A DNA stretch of 64,000 nt from Isoetes taiwanensis (GCA_021234155.1 JAJEKV010000033.1:10199641-10263640); one strand, 5' to 3'; counted from the first letter of the stretch, positions 33,710-46,440 are shown. Numbers and translations: made by a program. Notes: generated from the letters alone by a model not told the origin.

Positions 33710-33747
<38 letters not shown>
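31707..33747 (+). mobile_element. Internal region, first copy, ending in A32
   Basis: This is non-coding sequence repeated at 35834-37712. It ends in an uninterrupted run of A (33716-33747). The second copy has two deletions relative to this one in the interval 32090-32265, the first between GATAT repeats. Confidence 0.75.
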
Positions 33748-33753
<6 letters not shown>

Positions 33754-34744
33754 AAATCTGTCACCAGACTTTTAGACTTGATGCATCTTTGCAAGAAACC
33801 ATCAAGACTACAATATGCAGCCCCAAGACTAATCAGGTGTCTTAGACTTAGGCCATGAACTGGTTATAGAATTTAAATTATATCATATGAACAGTAGACA
33901 GATCATTCAATATCAGCTGCAAAACAAGTACTACAAGTCCCATAAATGTGATACAGAAGATATACTTTTCAAACTTATACTTTTCAAACTTTACTCTAGA
34001 GGAATTCATTTCCAGTGAGTGCAAGCCATGTATTATTTGAATTCTAGACTGTATAACGGTTAAATTTTTATTACCATGAGAGCTCACCTATACAATAAAC
34101 TTTATAAGCATAACTTTCCATTTAACAAGTGGCATACATATTATTCTGTTCAGGTTCGGATAGCAAATAAGATTACAGAAATCCATCAGCTTTTGTGATC
34201 TTGTAGTACTCCACATTTAAAGCTAAAACACATAACATGGAATGAAAAATCCTGTTACCATTATCCAGCACTTGTTGTGTGCATGAATATAACAAAGTAA
34301 TTGAGTCATTTTCCATTGATGAGCAGCATCCCAATCGCATCCCAATCGTCCATCTTAATCTCAAGTTTTATCTTCATTCTCCTAGCGCTAGAAGAAACCT
34401 TAACTGACAAAAGACGACAAGGAGAGGAGAGAACCGGTACCTGCAGCCAATCAATACATCATTAGCCTGATAAGGGTAAAGATGCAAGGGCCAAAAGGTA
34501 CAATGGTGTCTCTCGGCGTTTAGCCTTTCACACCTTGTAACCTTTTGCCCTGAGTTAGTCCTAGATCTAGAAGAATGATAAATGTTCATCATATAAAAGC
34601 CTAGTGGCAGTTGCTGAAATTCATCAAATAGTATTAAAATAGCAGAAAAAATCAGAGCATTATTTCTTAGCACAAGGCAAATAAGGTCAATCATACTCAA
34701 CGATCGTCTTTCAAACCACCTATTCAAACATCCTTTTCTCTAAC
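33748..34744 (-). other. Unique 1-kb segment within the LTR element, exon-like on minus strand
   Basis: This segment has no counterpart in the second unit. It replaces the element tail and the first part of LTR 2. On the minus strand it holds GTATTGATTGGCTGCAG (a strong splice acceptor, near 34440) followed by an open stretch ending MKIKLEIKMDDWDAIGMLLI-NGK and a stop near 34307, then about 500 bp that look like a 3' UTR. It may be a captured piece of a host gene in antisense, but the protein is not recognised. Confidence 0.35.
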
Positions 34745-35819
34745 TTGAAGGAAGTTGATCTAGTTAAAAGTAATAAGATATTAGTGAAGGTTGTATTTTG
34801 CTTAAGCACCGGGCATTGCATGTTGCATGGTAGAGATAGTAATGTTTATATGAGCGTATAACTGGACTTCCTTTGTTGCATAAGATGTAAATTATGGAAT
34901 TTCTAAGGTAAATTTGATATGGAAATGTGCCTAGTTGATATTGGGTGGAATTCATAGTATTGTGATCTATGTGTAGTATAATTCTTTGATATAGACCTCT
35001 GGGGCCGGAGTCTAGGTGCGATGGTCTAGACTTCAGCGGTTATTACCTGCGGTGCTATGTAATGCTATTATTTGAACATCGGGCGTTGGTACCATATGGT
35101 ACAGCGTCATGCCAGATTAAGTGGTCCTCCAATCTTTGGGACTTGGCGTGGATGGGTGTGTACACGTGGTTACCCGCCTCTATGTCAGCGGCTTTGTCGG
35201 TAGAGTTGACCTTGCTTTCGGACCGGAGGAATATTGGTTGCAATGTTGATGCTATGATTTCTTGGTTATTATATATGTGGTCATCTTTGTTGGAATTAAG
35301 TTGCATTGGTCATGCTTGTTGGACTAGTTACTTGGATTGCAGGGGCGAGGCTACGGTAAGGTTATCTTTGTTGTTCTAGGTTAATGCTTTGTATTGTTGA
35401 TACTAGACATCCTAGATCCTCGATCCCCACTTAGTCCGTGTGACGAACCCCGTGGTTGATGGTGTAAGCAGAGGTGTGAGATGCTCCGAAAGTAGCCAAG
35501 CTTCGGAAAGGCGAGAGTAGAAGTGTGTGGATTGCTATTCAACAAACTTGATTATTATTACTATTATTATTATTATTATATATGGGCTTGAAGTTACAAT
35601 TTTTAAGATCATTCATAGTGTGGGGGATATTCTTTGAGTGATGGGCAAGTACATGTTTGGAACCTTAGAATATGTACAAAGATTAAATTCTTTACCTAAG
35701 TGTTATTGTTGCGGATGCATGAGTTAAATTTCTTAAGTTTTTAAGCTTAAGTAGATCCAATGGTCGAGATTGACGGGATCTCGAGTTACCATAAAGGTTA
35801 ACTGGCCAGGCCCGTCGTA
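34745..35819 (+). repeat. LTR 2, truncated at its 5' side
   Basis: It starts at the equivalent of LTR 1 base 30629 (TTGAAGGAAGTTGATC) and runs to CCCGTCGTA before a second primer site. About the first 580 bp of the LTR are missing. Confidence 0.85.
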
Positions 35820-35821
35820 GT

Positions 35822-35833
35822 TGGTATCAGAGC
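35822..35833 (+). promoter_or_regulatory. tRNA-iMet primer-binding site, second unit
   Basis: TGGTATCAGAGC follows LTR 2, exactly as after LTR 1. Confidence 0.9.
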
Positions 35834-37667
35834 ATAGTTGGATCCTTGGATGCATGATAGCGAAGTCTAGATTCAAGTTGAGGTTGTTGGATTATGCTAA
35901 TAGTATTATGTGGAGATGATGGCCTTAGAGGAGGCGTGATAAATTGTTTATGAAGGTATGTGAAATTGATTACATGATATTTCTATAATCTTGGTTGATT
36001 TTCTATCTTGCAAAGCATATAAGCTAGAAAATGTACGTTATCAAGGGGCTAACTTTGATTTAGGGTTGCCAATGTGTGCATAGCATGGAAGTGATGCTTG
36101 AGGGAGATTAAGTTACAGGTATTGCGTTTCACTTTGGTAACCACTTCTTATAGTGTAGATGTGATCTTGTAGTAGTATACTCTGGTGGCAAGAAAATTTA
36201 GAATAAGCAGTGCATGATATCCAGTGGTAAAGGTTACAACACGGTGGTTGTAAGACAAGTTTTTATGGTTATAAAATAAGATTGGCATAATAGTCAGTTT
36301 GAAGCTCATGTGTAAATAGCAGATGACATAGAAGGAAATGTCATGATTACATCATGGTCCTACTTGAGATCTATAAAGTTGTTGGCCTTAGGGTTATGGC
36401 TAGAATAGTCGGTGATAGCCTTGAAAAAGTTCTTGGCCTTGAAAAAATTCTTGAAGTATAAGAAAGCACTTAATGGAACAAAGTGGTCAGGTTACGTATT
36501 ATATTTAGAGAATGATATCTTAAATTATGGCAGATTGAAGAATTGATTGGCCAAGATTGAACAATGTTATCCATCTTATGGATAAGGAAGAAGAAGACGA
36601 TGAATAGAGGAATAACATATTTAATCATGGTAGTAGGTAAACCATGAAGTTGAACGAAAGAGTTGTCAGATAAAGCCCAGACATGAGATAAAGGCAGAGG
36701 GGAATGTATAGACATGGGGAAGTGCCATTTTCGAAAAACTTAGAATGTAATAAAAGAGTTGTAAGCACATCTAGTAATGGTGCTTCCATGTATCGTAATT
36801 ATTTGGCATGCTAGAAGTGATTGTAGATTAATGGAGGAATGGTGATTGCATTACTTGACTAAGGATATAGTCAAAGGATTGAAGTTGTGAACGAAATACA
36901 TGAAGTCAGAGCTTCATTGAAATTAACGGCAATTGATGCCTATAAAATCTTGTTGAAAGACTAACCAGTGTGATGGGGTAATATGTATGGAAGTAGGCTA
37001 AATATAGAGGCCAAGTGTATAGCATAGGATACTTCAATGTCATTGGATGAGAACTCGTAGAGGAATTCTCTATACCATGGGTTATAATTCTTATGGGATC
37101 CCTTGTATCAACTTAAGTATGTTACCTAGCTATAAGATACCCAGACTGTGGGATTTGATTATATATTTTTCTTGTTACTTTTTGGATTTGGCCACCCAAG
37201 AAGTCTCGAGAGATTACATATCTAGTTCGACCTGAGTATCTCTTTGGAATGGTGGGTTTTTTTTTTTCTATGGTATGTACCTTCTTTATAATAAGTTGCA
37301 TTAACTGCATTACATTTATTACATTGAATTGGATATGTATGTTCCTCTTTTTGATGCATAGAGTATACTCATAATATTTGAGTTCGTTCTAGACTAGGCG
37401 ATATGTTAAATTGAATGTTAAAAGGGTCGTGCATTGGAGCTATCTAATATGTATCTTTCCTTTAGCTTAAATTGCTTGTATGAAGCTAGCTTTGAACTTT
37501 CAAGTTTGGAGAGGCATCATCTTGGATTGGAAGGCTAAGCAATTGTGTTTGACAAGGATGGGTCAGTTCTAAGGGACAAAATTATATTCATTTGGGAGTA
37601 TATTGAATTGAGGATTAAGATGTGAAGGCATAAAGGGAAGAGACCCGAGGAATTAGGGCGGCAGACT

Positions 37668-37714
<47 letters not shown>

Positions 37715-37834
37715 AGATCAATGATTGGGTTTGTTCCAAGGAAGATGTCACAAAGGGAGATACAAACTAGATTTTTCATGAGTACTCTAAGATGCACCCA
37801 TGAGGACATGGGATGAATTTTTGGAGGAGAGACT
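35834..37834 (+). mobile_element. Internal region, second copy, with true 3' end
   Basis: It follows the first internal copy with small differences, ends in a run of about 41 A (37672-37712), and then has a 122-bp tail ending TTTTTGGAGGAGAGAC, a polypurine tract that touches LTR 3. The first unit lacks this tail. Confidence 0.75.
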
Positions 37835-39430
37835 GTAACGGACCTAGCAACCTAGCACCAACATTAAGATGTAAGTAACGTTGCCATTATATAAGAGTGC
37901 ATTTTCAAGGTAAAATAAATGATTATGTGCTAGGAATACATGCATGCAATGTGTCCATGCAAGGGCATTGCTAGGTTATATAAGCGCAACAATATTATTC
38001 TTGATTTCTTGGGAAGGAGTTTTCCATGGGAAAGAAGTCTTTTATGTGATAGTGAAGCATTCGGAAGGAGATAGATTGCGAGATGGATTCTTGAAGGAGG
38101 CGAGTTGCGTCTGCGAGAGACACAGGGCGTTCTTTGGGAGTGCTTGAAAAAGCAAAGCGGGATTCCCAGGTGGGGATCAAGCCTTACACCTGGGGTTTTC
38201 TAGTGTTTGTATAGTTGTGTTGATTTAATAATGATTGCTTTGAACGTAGTATAAACTTGGAGTTAAATCATATGAGCATGGTCATGAATAGGCATGCATG
38301 GTTAATGGATAGCGAGCATATTAACCAATTTAATAAACTAGTTAGCAGGGTTATGGAAGCCACCGTCATTAAGTAATTTGAAGGAAGTTGATCTAGTTAA
38401 AAGTAATAAGATATTAGTGAAGGTTGTATTTTGCTTAAGCACCGGGCATTGCATGTTGCATGGTAGAGATAGTAATGTTTATATGAACTTCCTTTGTTGC
38501 ATGAGATGTAAATTATGGAATTTCTAAGGTAAATTTGATATGGAAATGTGCCTAGTTGATATTGGGTGGAATTCATAGTATTGTGATCTATGTGTAGTAT
38601 AATTCTTTGATATAGACCTCAGGGGCCGGAGTCTAGGTGCGATGGTCTAGACTCGCGGTTATTGCACAGTGCTATGTAATGCTATTATTTGAACATCGGG
38701 CGTTGGTACCATATGGTACAACGTCATGCACAGTTAAGTGGTCCTCCAATGCTGGACGCAGCGTGGATGGGTGTGTACACACGTGGTTACCCCGCCTCTA
38801 TGTCACCGGCTTTGATCGGTAGAAGTTGACCTTGCTCAGACCCAGAGGAATATTGGTTGCAATGTTGATGCTATGATTTCTTGGTTATTATATATGTGGT
38901 CATCTTTGTTGGAATTAAGTTGCATTGGTCATGCTTGTTGGACTAGTTACTTGGATTTGGAGGCTACGGTAAGGTTATCTTTGTTGTTCTAGGTTAATGC
39001 TTTGTATTGTTGATACTAGACATCCTAGATCCTCGATCCCCACTTAGTCCGTGTGGTGTGAACCCCGTGGTTGATGGTGTAGAGAGGTGTGAGATGCTCA
39101 GAAAAGTAGCCAAGCTTCGGAAAGGCGAGAGTAGAAGTGTGTGGATTGCTATTCAACAAACTTGATTATTATTACTATTATTATTATTATATATGGGCTT
39201 GAAGTTACAATTTTTAAGATCATTCATAGTGTGGGGGATATTCGCTGAGTGATGGGCAAGTACATGTTTGGAACCTTAGAATATGTACAAAGATTAAATT
39301 CTTTACCTAAGTGTTATTGTTGCGGATGCATGAGTTAAATTTCTTAAGTTTTTAAGCTTAAGTAGATCCAATGGTCGAGATTGACGGGATCTCGAGTTAC
39401 CATAAAGGTTAACTGGCCAGGCCCGTCACA
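37835..39430 (+). repeat. LTR 3 of the non-coding element
   Basis: This LTR is 1596 bp, TGTAACGGACC to GCCCGTCACA, and is followed by the target duplication TGTTC. It differs from LTR 1 mainly by the missing TGCA expansion, a small deletion near 38371 and clustered changes at C/G-rich spots. Confidence 0.85.
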
Positions 39431-39435
39431 TGTTC

Positions 39436-41609
39436 CTCTGTTGGATCCTGTTTCTTAAATTCCTGTTCCATATGGGGTCCCTAAGCCATCTGCAGAGATT
39501 CAACCAGATGATACATATGATGCTGCTTTGAAGGAGCTTCGGCCAATAGAAGGACGCAAACAAAAATTATATCATGGTATTTCTCTAGATCTTCCATCTG
39601 CTCATTCGAAAATTTCTTCCCTCAGAGATACTACTGTTCTTATAAAAGTTACTAAATCTGGCATTCAACTGGACAAGCTATTGTCTTTCTGCCTTAACCT
39701 TCAAAAGGGTGTTCATATTAATGCCATGTACTGGCTAAATTTTCCTTACATCATGGTAGAATGTGGCAACCAAAGAACCGCTAACTTTCTCCTCAAACTT
39801 GGCTCCCTAACCTTTGAATCTTATCACTTGGCATTCCTAAAGTGGGACCCGAAACTAAACTCAGAGAGCATGGAAAATTTTTGTGTGCTTCTACAACCTT
39901 GCATGGATTGAATCCTATCTATTGGAATGAAGAATGCTTTAAGCTTCTTTTTAACTCCATTGGTACTTACATCCAGTTCCAACAGTTATTCCCCCCCAGA
40001 TCCCCAAGAGCTTTTCATCCAGCTAGATTTATCCAAAAATATTCCTACTACCATTCCTTTTCTTGATGCTTTTGGCCAAAGCTCCTACCTATATCTGAGA
40101 TGGTCTGATTTACCTCCTCAATGCCAAAATTGTTTGAAAAGGCATTTCTGGTACAATGAATGTTCTATGAACACAACTATGGAAACTCAGTTGGAAAAGA
40201 ATAAGGAGATAGCACTCACTTATGGCGATGCAAACATCCTCAGGGGAGTACACATATCAGAAAAGTCAGACACCTCAACCTTGACTAATCTAGAGGTCAA
40301 CCCTGATCAAGGTCATCAATGGCACAGGATCAATGGAAGCAAAAAGAGAATTAGGAACAATCAACTCAAAAAGCTGGGATCTGCTCCACAGAAGACAGTC
40401 ACTTATGACAATTATCCTATCATCAAAAGGTAAATTTTGATGCTGGTAATTGCTCGGGAATTAAAGTCCTTCAAAATTATGAAAGATACAGAGATAAAGG
40501 GAAAGCTCCAATGCAAGGAAATGAGTCAAGTACAGATAAACTACATATCATGCTGAATCAGGTGATTGCTGAGTCTAAACAAAAGACACACACTTTGTCT
40601 GATCACTTAACTCAGGCAAAAGTTAAGAGTGTTCCATTAATTAATAAAAGCCATGCTTGTCAAAAAACAACCATACTTAAGGGCTTGAAGATCTGTGATC
40701 AAATATTGGCAGACAATTACACAATAGCTACACAGGATGGATCTAAAAAAATATATCCATCAACAAGGAAAGTTTTGCACAATGTCTCAGAAGATCTGTC
40801 TAATGACACAGGTCACTTTAACAAAAACAGCCCAGTTTTCATAAATCAGGGTACTCCATCAACAAATAATCACAAGGTTATTACTCACTTGCCATCACCA
40901 AGTCAAGAAAATGCTGCTAGAGGACCAAATTTACTAGCAGAATTGAACGGTCACTCAAACACTCAGATTGATTTTGAGGACAACTCTGTGGATAAGATTG
41001 ACTGCTCCAATCATTTCCAGGTACTTGCTAGCTTAAATGTTGATCAAGATTTAGATTTGTTATTGAGCAATAAAGCAATTAAGCTTTGTCAGGATGTTCC
41101 CTTATTTCCTAAGGAAATTGCCCATGTTCATCAACAGCCATCATCTGACCCTCTACTTGACTTTGATAAAGTACTCCCTCACACTCCCAGTACCTCCTCT
41201 CCTATTTCAAAAGAAATTGCAGAGCAACTGGCAACTCTACAAGATGGTCTTCTCCTGGTCCCTGACAGTCAAGACATGCTGATTGCTAACGTGACTTCAC
41301 AAGCAGTGACTGCTGAAGTTGAAATGGTTCAAGAAACACTTGATCAGGTAAAAGGCTACAGTTTCAGAAGAATGCTCAGATGTCAATTTGCACCGCTCGG
41401 ATACAAAAAAATTGGATACTTCATTCGGATGCAACAATGATGGCACTATAGAAAGGCAAGTACCTCTCTTTTATAATTCAAAAGAACTTGATAACACAGA
41501 AGATACTTTGAATATGTTTGAATTTATCACTGGTGGATGCTCTGACAATGAGTGTGAAAGTGACAAAGAGAATTGGGGAAAGGAAAATTATCTGTCTAAT
41601 GCTCGGTGA
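39436..41609 (+). pseudogene. LINE ORF1, main part (DUF4283-like, CCHC)
   Basis: Open stretches at 39528-39911, 39927-40433, 40511-41440 and 41388-41609 form the ORF1 protein with frame breaks between them. The first has the pattern of the plant LINE DUF4283 domain (LLSFCLNLQKGVHINAMYW, then IMVECGNQRTANFLLKLGSL, YHLAFLKWDP). The second has a Cys/His cluster, CQNCLKRHFWYNEC, at the place of the zf-CCHC that follows DUF4283 in such proteins. The rest is polar, Ser/Gln-rich and low in complexity. ORF1 proteins bind the LINE RNA in the ribonucleoprotein particle. The stops make this copy inactive. Confidence 0.65.
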
Positions 41610-41737
41610 TTAAAAAGCCTAATAATGACTCTAAGCCTGTCAGATATCTTATCCTATCTCCATAAAACCCCTGCAGGAAATACTAGAAGTAAAAAGAACA
41701 GGAAAAACAAATAATTGTATTATTTATTTCTGGCTAC

Positions 41738-42480
41738 TTGCTTGACATAATGAAGATAATTACATGGAATGTTAGGGGGATTAAGGGCCCAATTAAGAGA
41801 AGGAGAATCATTTCTCAGCTCAGACTCTACAAGGCTGACATTTGCTTCAGGAAACCAAACTCCCTAAATTTGAGAGCTCTAATCTCTCTGACGGGATTTA
41901 CCTCGGTGCATCTTCTATTTGGATTGAGGCCTCTGGAACTAGTGGGGGATTGACCATGATTTGGAAATCTCTGACTCATGTTTCTTATTATAACAGTCCT
42001 AGCAAATGTTGGCAGGCAGTAATTTTTTCTATCAACAACTCTAACTTTGGTGTTATTAACATTATGCTCCCACTAGCCCAAAGGATAGAGAATCTATTTG
42101 GCCTGATATTAACTTTTGGACATCCTCTCAGCCTCATATGGACTGGGTTGTCTCTGGAGATTTCAATAATACTCCAAATTGGGATATGAAATTAGGAAAC
42201 AGAATTAATATGTCTACCACTGAGAGAGCAAACTGGGATACTTTTATCTCGGATACCAGCCTGATTTATGTGCCATCATCAACTACAAATCACAAACTTG
42301 GTCAAATAAACAGAAAAACTCCAATAGAGTCTATTGTGCTCTTGACAGGTTCTATGTTTCCAACTCCACTACTTCATTTTGGGACAATTGCTATGTGGTT
42401 AGTGATGAAGCCATCTCCATTTCTGATCATCAACCCCAATTTCTTCACACAAATCATTTGCTAAGCCTCCCTAGAGAAGG
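41738..42480 (+). pseudogene. LINE ORF2 endonuclease domain
   Basis: This is an apurinic-type endonuclease in three frames: MKIITWNVRGIKGPIKRRRI (41750 on), LQETKLPKFESSNL (the catalytic Glu motif, 41845), VVSGDFNNTPNWD (42140, the GDFN motif) and SDEAISISDHQPQF (42400, the terminal SDH motif). All key motifs are present by eye, but the frame changes at least twice, near 41850 and 42125. The domain nicks target DNA for target-primed reverse transcription. Confidence 0.8.
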
Positions 42481-42659
42481 GAATATTCCTTTCAAATTAA
42501 CTGCTCCCTTCTCTACAATGACCAATTCTGCTTGGATTTCAAGAATTTCTATCATAATATGCAAAATGGCCACAATGATGCTTACAATTCAAATGGCTCC
42601 CAATCTATGAAAAATTTCTATTCCAAGATCAAACAAATAAAATCTTGAATTAAGAATTG

Positions 42660-44340
42660 GTCAAGCTCCAATTTGAAAGAGAGATCTAGGCAGAAAGACA
42701 GCTTTCTTGTCCAAATGAGAGACATCAGATCTCGGCTTCAGAATGATCCCCATAATGTCAATCTTCAAGTTGGTGAGGAAATCTTGGAAAAGCAAATTAA
42801 AACTATAGAGGAGACTGAGGCCAAGAGTTATGCTATAAAATGTAAAATCAAATATAACAAGGAGATGGACTTTGGTAGCTCAAAATTTTTCTATAGGACA
42901 GCCAGAAATAGAATGCTTAACACTTCTATTGTCCAAGTGCGATCTGAAAATGGCAATAATATTGATACTCCCTCTGAGATTAAAATGTTCTTCCATGATC
43001 AGTATGCTACATTATTCAATGGCAGGGCTAATAGCACTGACATTTCCTCAAAGAGAGACAAGTTCATCTCTCTGATCAATCAAATTATTCCAAACAGTCA
43101 AAGCTTAATGGATAACTCGACTGCTGCACTCCCCTCTGAGTATGAAATTCATAATGTTCTAATGAGCTTCAGCAAAGGGAAATCTCCAGAACCTACATGC
43201 ACTTTTGGGATGTTTTAAAAGAAGATATTGTCAAATTGGTCCATGGTTTCTGGATGGCTGATCATTTGCACTCCTCCATTTCTGCTGGCTTCATCACTCT
43301 CATTCCTAATCATTAACCAACTACCTACAAGCTTTGTGCTAAAATTGTTGCCAACAGGGTTAAGCCTTTCCTCCAGGAAAATATTGATATCAAGCAATCT
43401 GCCTTCTTGCCTAACAGATTTATTCTAGACAATTATATTGTGGCTATGGAGGGATTGCATTGGAACAAGGTTTCCTCCCAGAAATGTGTTCTCTTAAAAT
43501 TGGATTTCAAAAGAGCCTTTGACTCTGTTAACTGGGACTTCCTTGAATTTGCCTTGAATAAGATTGGCTTTAATTCCAAAATAATCTCCTTAATTTTTGG
43601 TCTTAATTCTATGGCTAATTCTTCTGTCCTTATTAATGGCTTCCCCTCTAATTTTTTCAAGCTATCTAGAGGTGCCACGCAAGGTTGCCCCTTAGCTCCC
43701 TACTTATTTTTAGTGGTGGCTGAAATGCTTACTAGGGCAGTCGACTTTCATCAAGATTGTGGTAACATTAAGGGCTTTGATCTTCCAGACAATAAAGGTA
43801 GTTTAATTATTTCACAATATGCAGATGACACATTTGCATTTCTAGATTCCAATTCTGATAACATTGCCAAGTTTTTGAACATTGTTGATTTATTCTCTGT
43901 TGCCTCTGGAATTTATCTGAATATTGGCAAAAGCATTATTATTGGGGATTCCTCTCAGAATTATCTATGTGACATTAAAGTTCTAAATGCTATGCAAGCT
44001 ACAAAACTTCTTGGTATGCCTTTATCTCTTAATCCCAACATAAAGGGATTATGGGATCCTATTCTTCAGAGAATTAGAAAAAAGCTGAATATCTTTAGAA
44101 ATACTATCTCTGGCAGGTAGAACCTTAATTGCAAACTATGTTCTTGCAGCATCCCATATCTATTTCTCTTCTGCTCTTGTGGCTCCTAAATCCATCTACA
44201 ATGAGCTTGAGAAGACTATTAGAAATTTTATCTGGAAGGGAAACCACTCAGTCAATTGGGACTCTGTCACCCAAGCCAAAAATTACGGAGGTTTAGGATG
44301 CAAAAATTTATATCTTCAAGCTTGTGCATTGGCTGGTAAG
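42660..44340 (+). pseudogene. LINE ORF2 reverse transcriptase
   Basis: RT runs from SKFFYRTARNRMLNTS (42880), FSKGKSPEP (42,180 bp-range frame break at about 43195), GFITLIPN (43290), QSAFLPNRFILDN (43395), LLKLDFKRAFDSVNW (43495), RGATQGCPLAPYLF (43670) and ISQYADDTFAFLDS (43810), the last with the catalytic YADD intact, to LAGRTLIANYVLAASH (44110) and FIWKGNHSVNWDSV (44230). Stops or frame changes lie near 43215, 43315 and 44118. The layout is that of plant L1-clade LINEs. The break positions rule out a full protein. Confidence 0.85.
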
Positions 44341-44580
44341 TTCATATGGAGAACTTAAGCTGGGAATAACTCCATGGCTTACATCTTTATCAGACACTGG
44401 ATTACATGTTCATATCCTGAAGGTCATCCATCTATTAAGCATTCTCTTCCTGAGTCTGCTTTCTGCACTCTTCATTCAGGTAATAACACATCTTCCCTTA
44501 TGCAAAACATGATCACGGCTTGGAATGTTGTGCAGAACTGCCCCTGAATTGCAAGATCACCATATGCATTCCTCCCTCTT

Positions 44581-45537
44581 TTGGTCTTTGGCTTCAAAGA
44601 TTGCAATGGTAATATCCGGGCTTTGAGGCACCCCAAAATTTATAAGAAATGGAATGATCATGGCATTGCTCGTGTCAAGGACTTATACCCAAATGGACAT
44701 TTAATTTCTTGGACAAATCTCAGGAGATTAATCCATGGCACATCCAATGATAAAGCTATTTTCCTTCACTTCAAAAATATTCTCACTCACAGCACCAATC
44801 TGGCTGACTGTGACAATGGTCTCATTTGGAAAATTAATGGGATCAATAAATATAAAGTTAGTAAAGTTTATGCCAGACTTAATCACAAGACCAGCCCTGT
44901 CAAAGCTAAGATTAAGTGGTCCATTACAGAAGATGAATGCAAAAGTCTGTTTAAGAACATTTGGAACTCCTATTGCCTTCCAAAGGTAAATTTCTTTATC
45001 TGGTTGATTGCTCATAAAAGCCTTCCAAATCTTGTCTCCTTGTCTCAGAGAAATTCGACCATTCTGCCAGCATGTCAATCCAATTGTTCAGAAGATGAAA
45101 CCATGCAGCATATCTTCCAGTGTCCTAAACTTGCTAACCTTTGGAATTGGTTTTACAATAAATTCGGTCAATATTTCTGTGTTCATAATCAGTGGAATTT
45201 ACTCAAATGCATTCAAAACAATAATGCTTTCAAAAATACAATTATGTTCGCTGCTCTTTGGAACATTTGGAAAGCAAGAAATAGGATTGTGCATGGTCAT
45301 AAAAATGTCTCCATATTTTGGATTAAAATGAACTTTCAGTTAAATCTAGAAGCTTATGGTACTGCTCACAAAAGCAAATTTGCAGACACTTATGACAGGA
45401 ATTGGGATGACATTGGTAAATTTAATGGTGGATTTAATATATTTGTTTCACATCTTAATGTTATTCATTCTAATGCCCCCTTCTCTGACACTTTTGATAG
45501 AGTATCTGGAGTTTCTCAAGGGGGAAGGCAAGAATAA
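44581..45537 (+). pseudogene. LINE ORF2 C-terminal zf-RVT-like domain
   Basis: This is a long open stretch (318 codons) with the usual end of plant LINE ORF2: NIWNSYCLPKVNFFIWLIAH, then LPACQSNCSEDETMQHIFQC (a Cys/His zinc-binding pattern) and AALWNIWKARNRIVHGH. It ends at a TAA at 45535-45537. It is the best preserved part of the element. Confidence 0.75.
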
Positions 45538-45539
45538 AT

Positions 45540-46440
45540 TTGACACAGTGCTTACCTACCATGAAGCTACACTGTATAGCAACAGCACAGGGGTCACAAA
45601 TTTACAGCCTCCAGGGCCAGGTGCAACAGAGGATGAGATCAAACTCTATGAAGTCAGACTTAACGGCAATGAAAGATCATGGGCTAAGATTTACTATAGA
45701 GAGGTCGTGCAGATGTACTGCTTGTTCAATTTTCTGTTCATGTATCATTATTCTTTGATAGATAGGTAGCTTAGCAGATACAGACAAATGTATTACTCAC
45801 AGAGATGTTGGCTGACCTTTATGGCACCCTCGCTACCGATGATGGGAAAGGAGGACATTCATCATTTGATTATGGAGAATGGGTCCGAGTACAACAGCTA
45901 TAAGTTTGGCACTGCCAATGGATTCTACTGGGTATACAATTCTGGGCATATGCATGCTACACCCTGCCATTTTTGGAACCTGCCAAAGTACCTGCACTAG
46001 GTACTTTTGGATTGGGTATTATTTTCTTGTTCTTTTGGTCAAAACTAATTCAAAAGTTCAATATAAAATGTCAAAAGCATATCAATGTTCAAGGTTAAGA
46101 TAGAGATAATACTGTTGGAGGCCAAAATGAATGCATTCAATTTAACATTTGTAGTTATTGAGATATTATAAAAGTACCCAGTACCCAGTGTTGGGTACTT
46201 TTTTAGGTAGTTTTATGGTTCCTAAATGGTACTTTTTTTGATAGGGTGTAGCATGCTTATGCCCTTCTATCTTTGATCAGATCATGCACCTACCTTCTCA
46301 TCCAGCCTAGTCACCCCTCCCAATCTCCATCTTATCTTCCATTCTCTTGCCTTCAAATCCTGAACAATTGTTAATTGCTAATGCTCAATATCTTATCTAG
46401 CTCTTCTTTAACTTTATGCTCTAGTACTTGGTTGACAATA
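45540..46440 (+). other. Possible captured gene fragment behind LINE ORF2
   Basis: This interval reads unlike LINE sequence. One open stretch has FDTVLTYHEATLYSNSTG, then LQPPGPGATEDEIKLYEVRL and ERSWAKIYYREVV (45538-45715). After about 100 bp that end in TTACTCACAG, a second has EMLADLYGTLATDDGKGGHS and FDYGEWVRV (45813-45895). The two look like neighbouring exons of one gene with a retained intron, though no standard donor fits. LINE-like sequence seems to resume near 46450 (WTRLVGRRGFSNFSSQIGG). The source gene was not identified. Confidence 0.35.

Larger units (their letters stand above)
30048..39430 (+). mobile_element. Non-coding LTR retrotransposon array (LARD-like) in LINE ORF1
   Basis: It starts TGTAACGGACC and ends GCCCGTCACA, with target duplication TGTTC at 30043-30047 and 39431-39435. 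It contains three LTR copies (30048-31692; 34745-35819, 5'-truncated; 37835-39430) and two copies of an internal region, each beginning with a tRNA-Met primer site and ending in a poly(A) run. No gag or pol is detectable: the longest frame is 117 codons, in the unique segment, and has no recognised domain. The element would need proteins from another LTR element, probably of the gypsy type given the 5-bp duplication and LTR size; this is inference. Confidence 0.8.
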
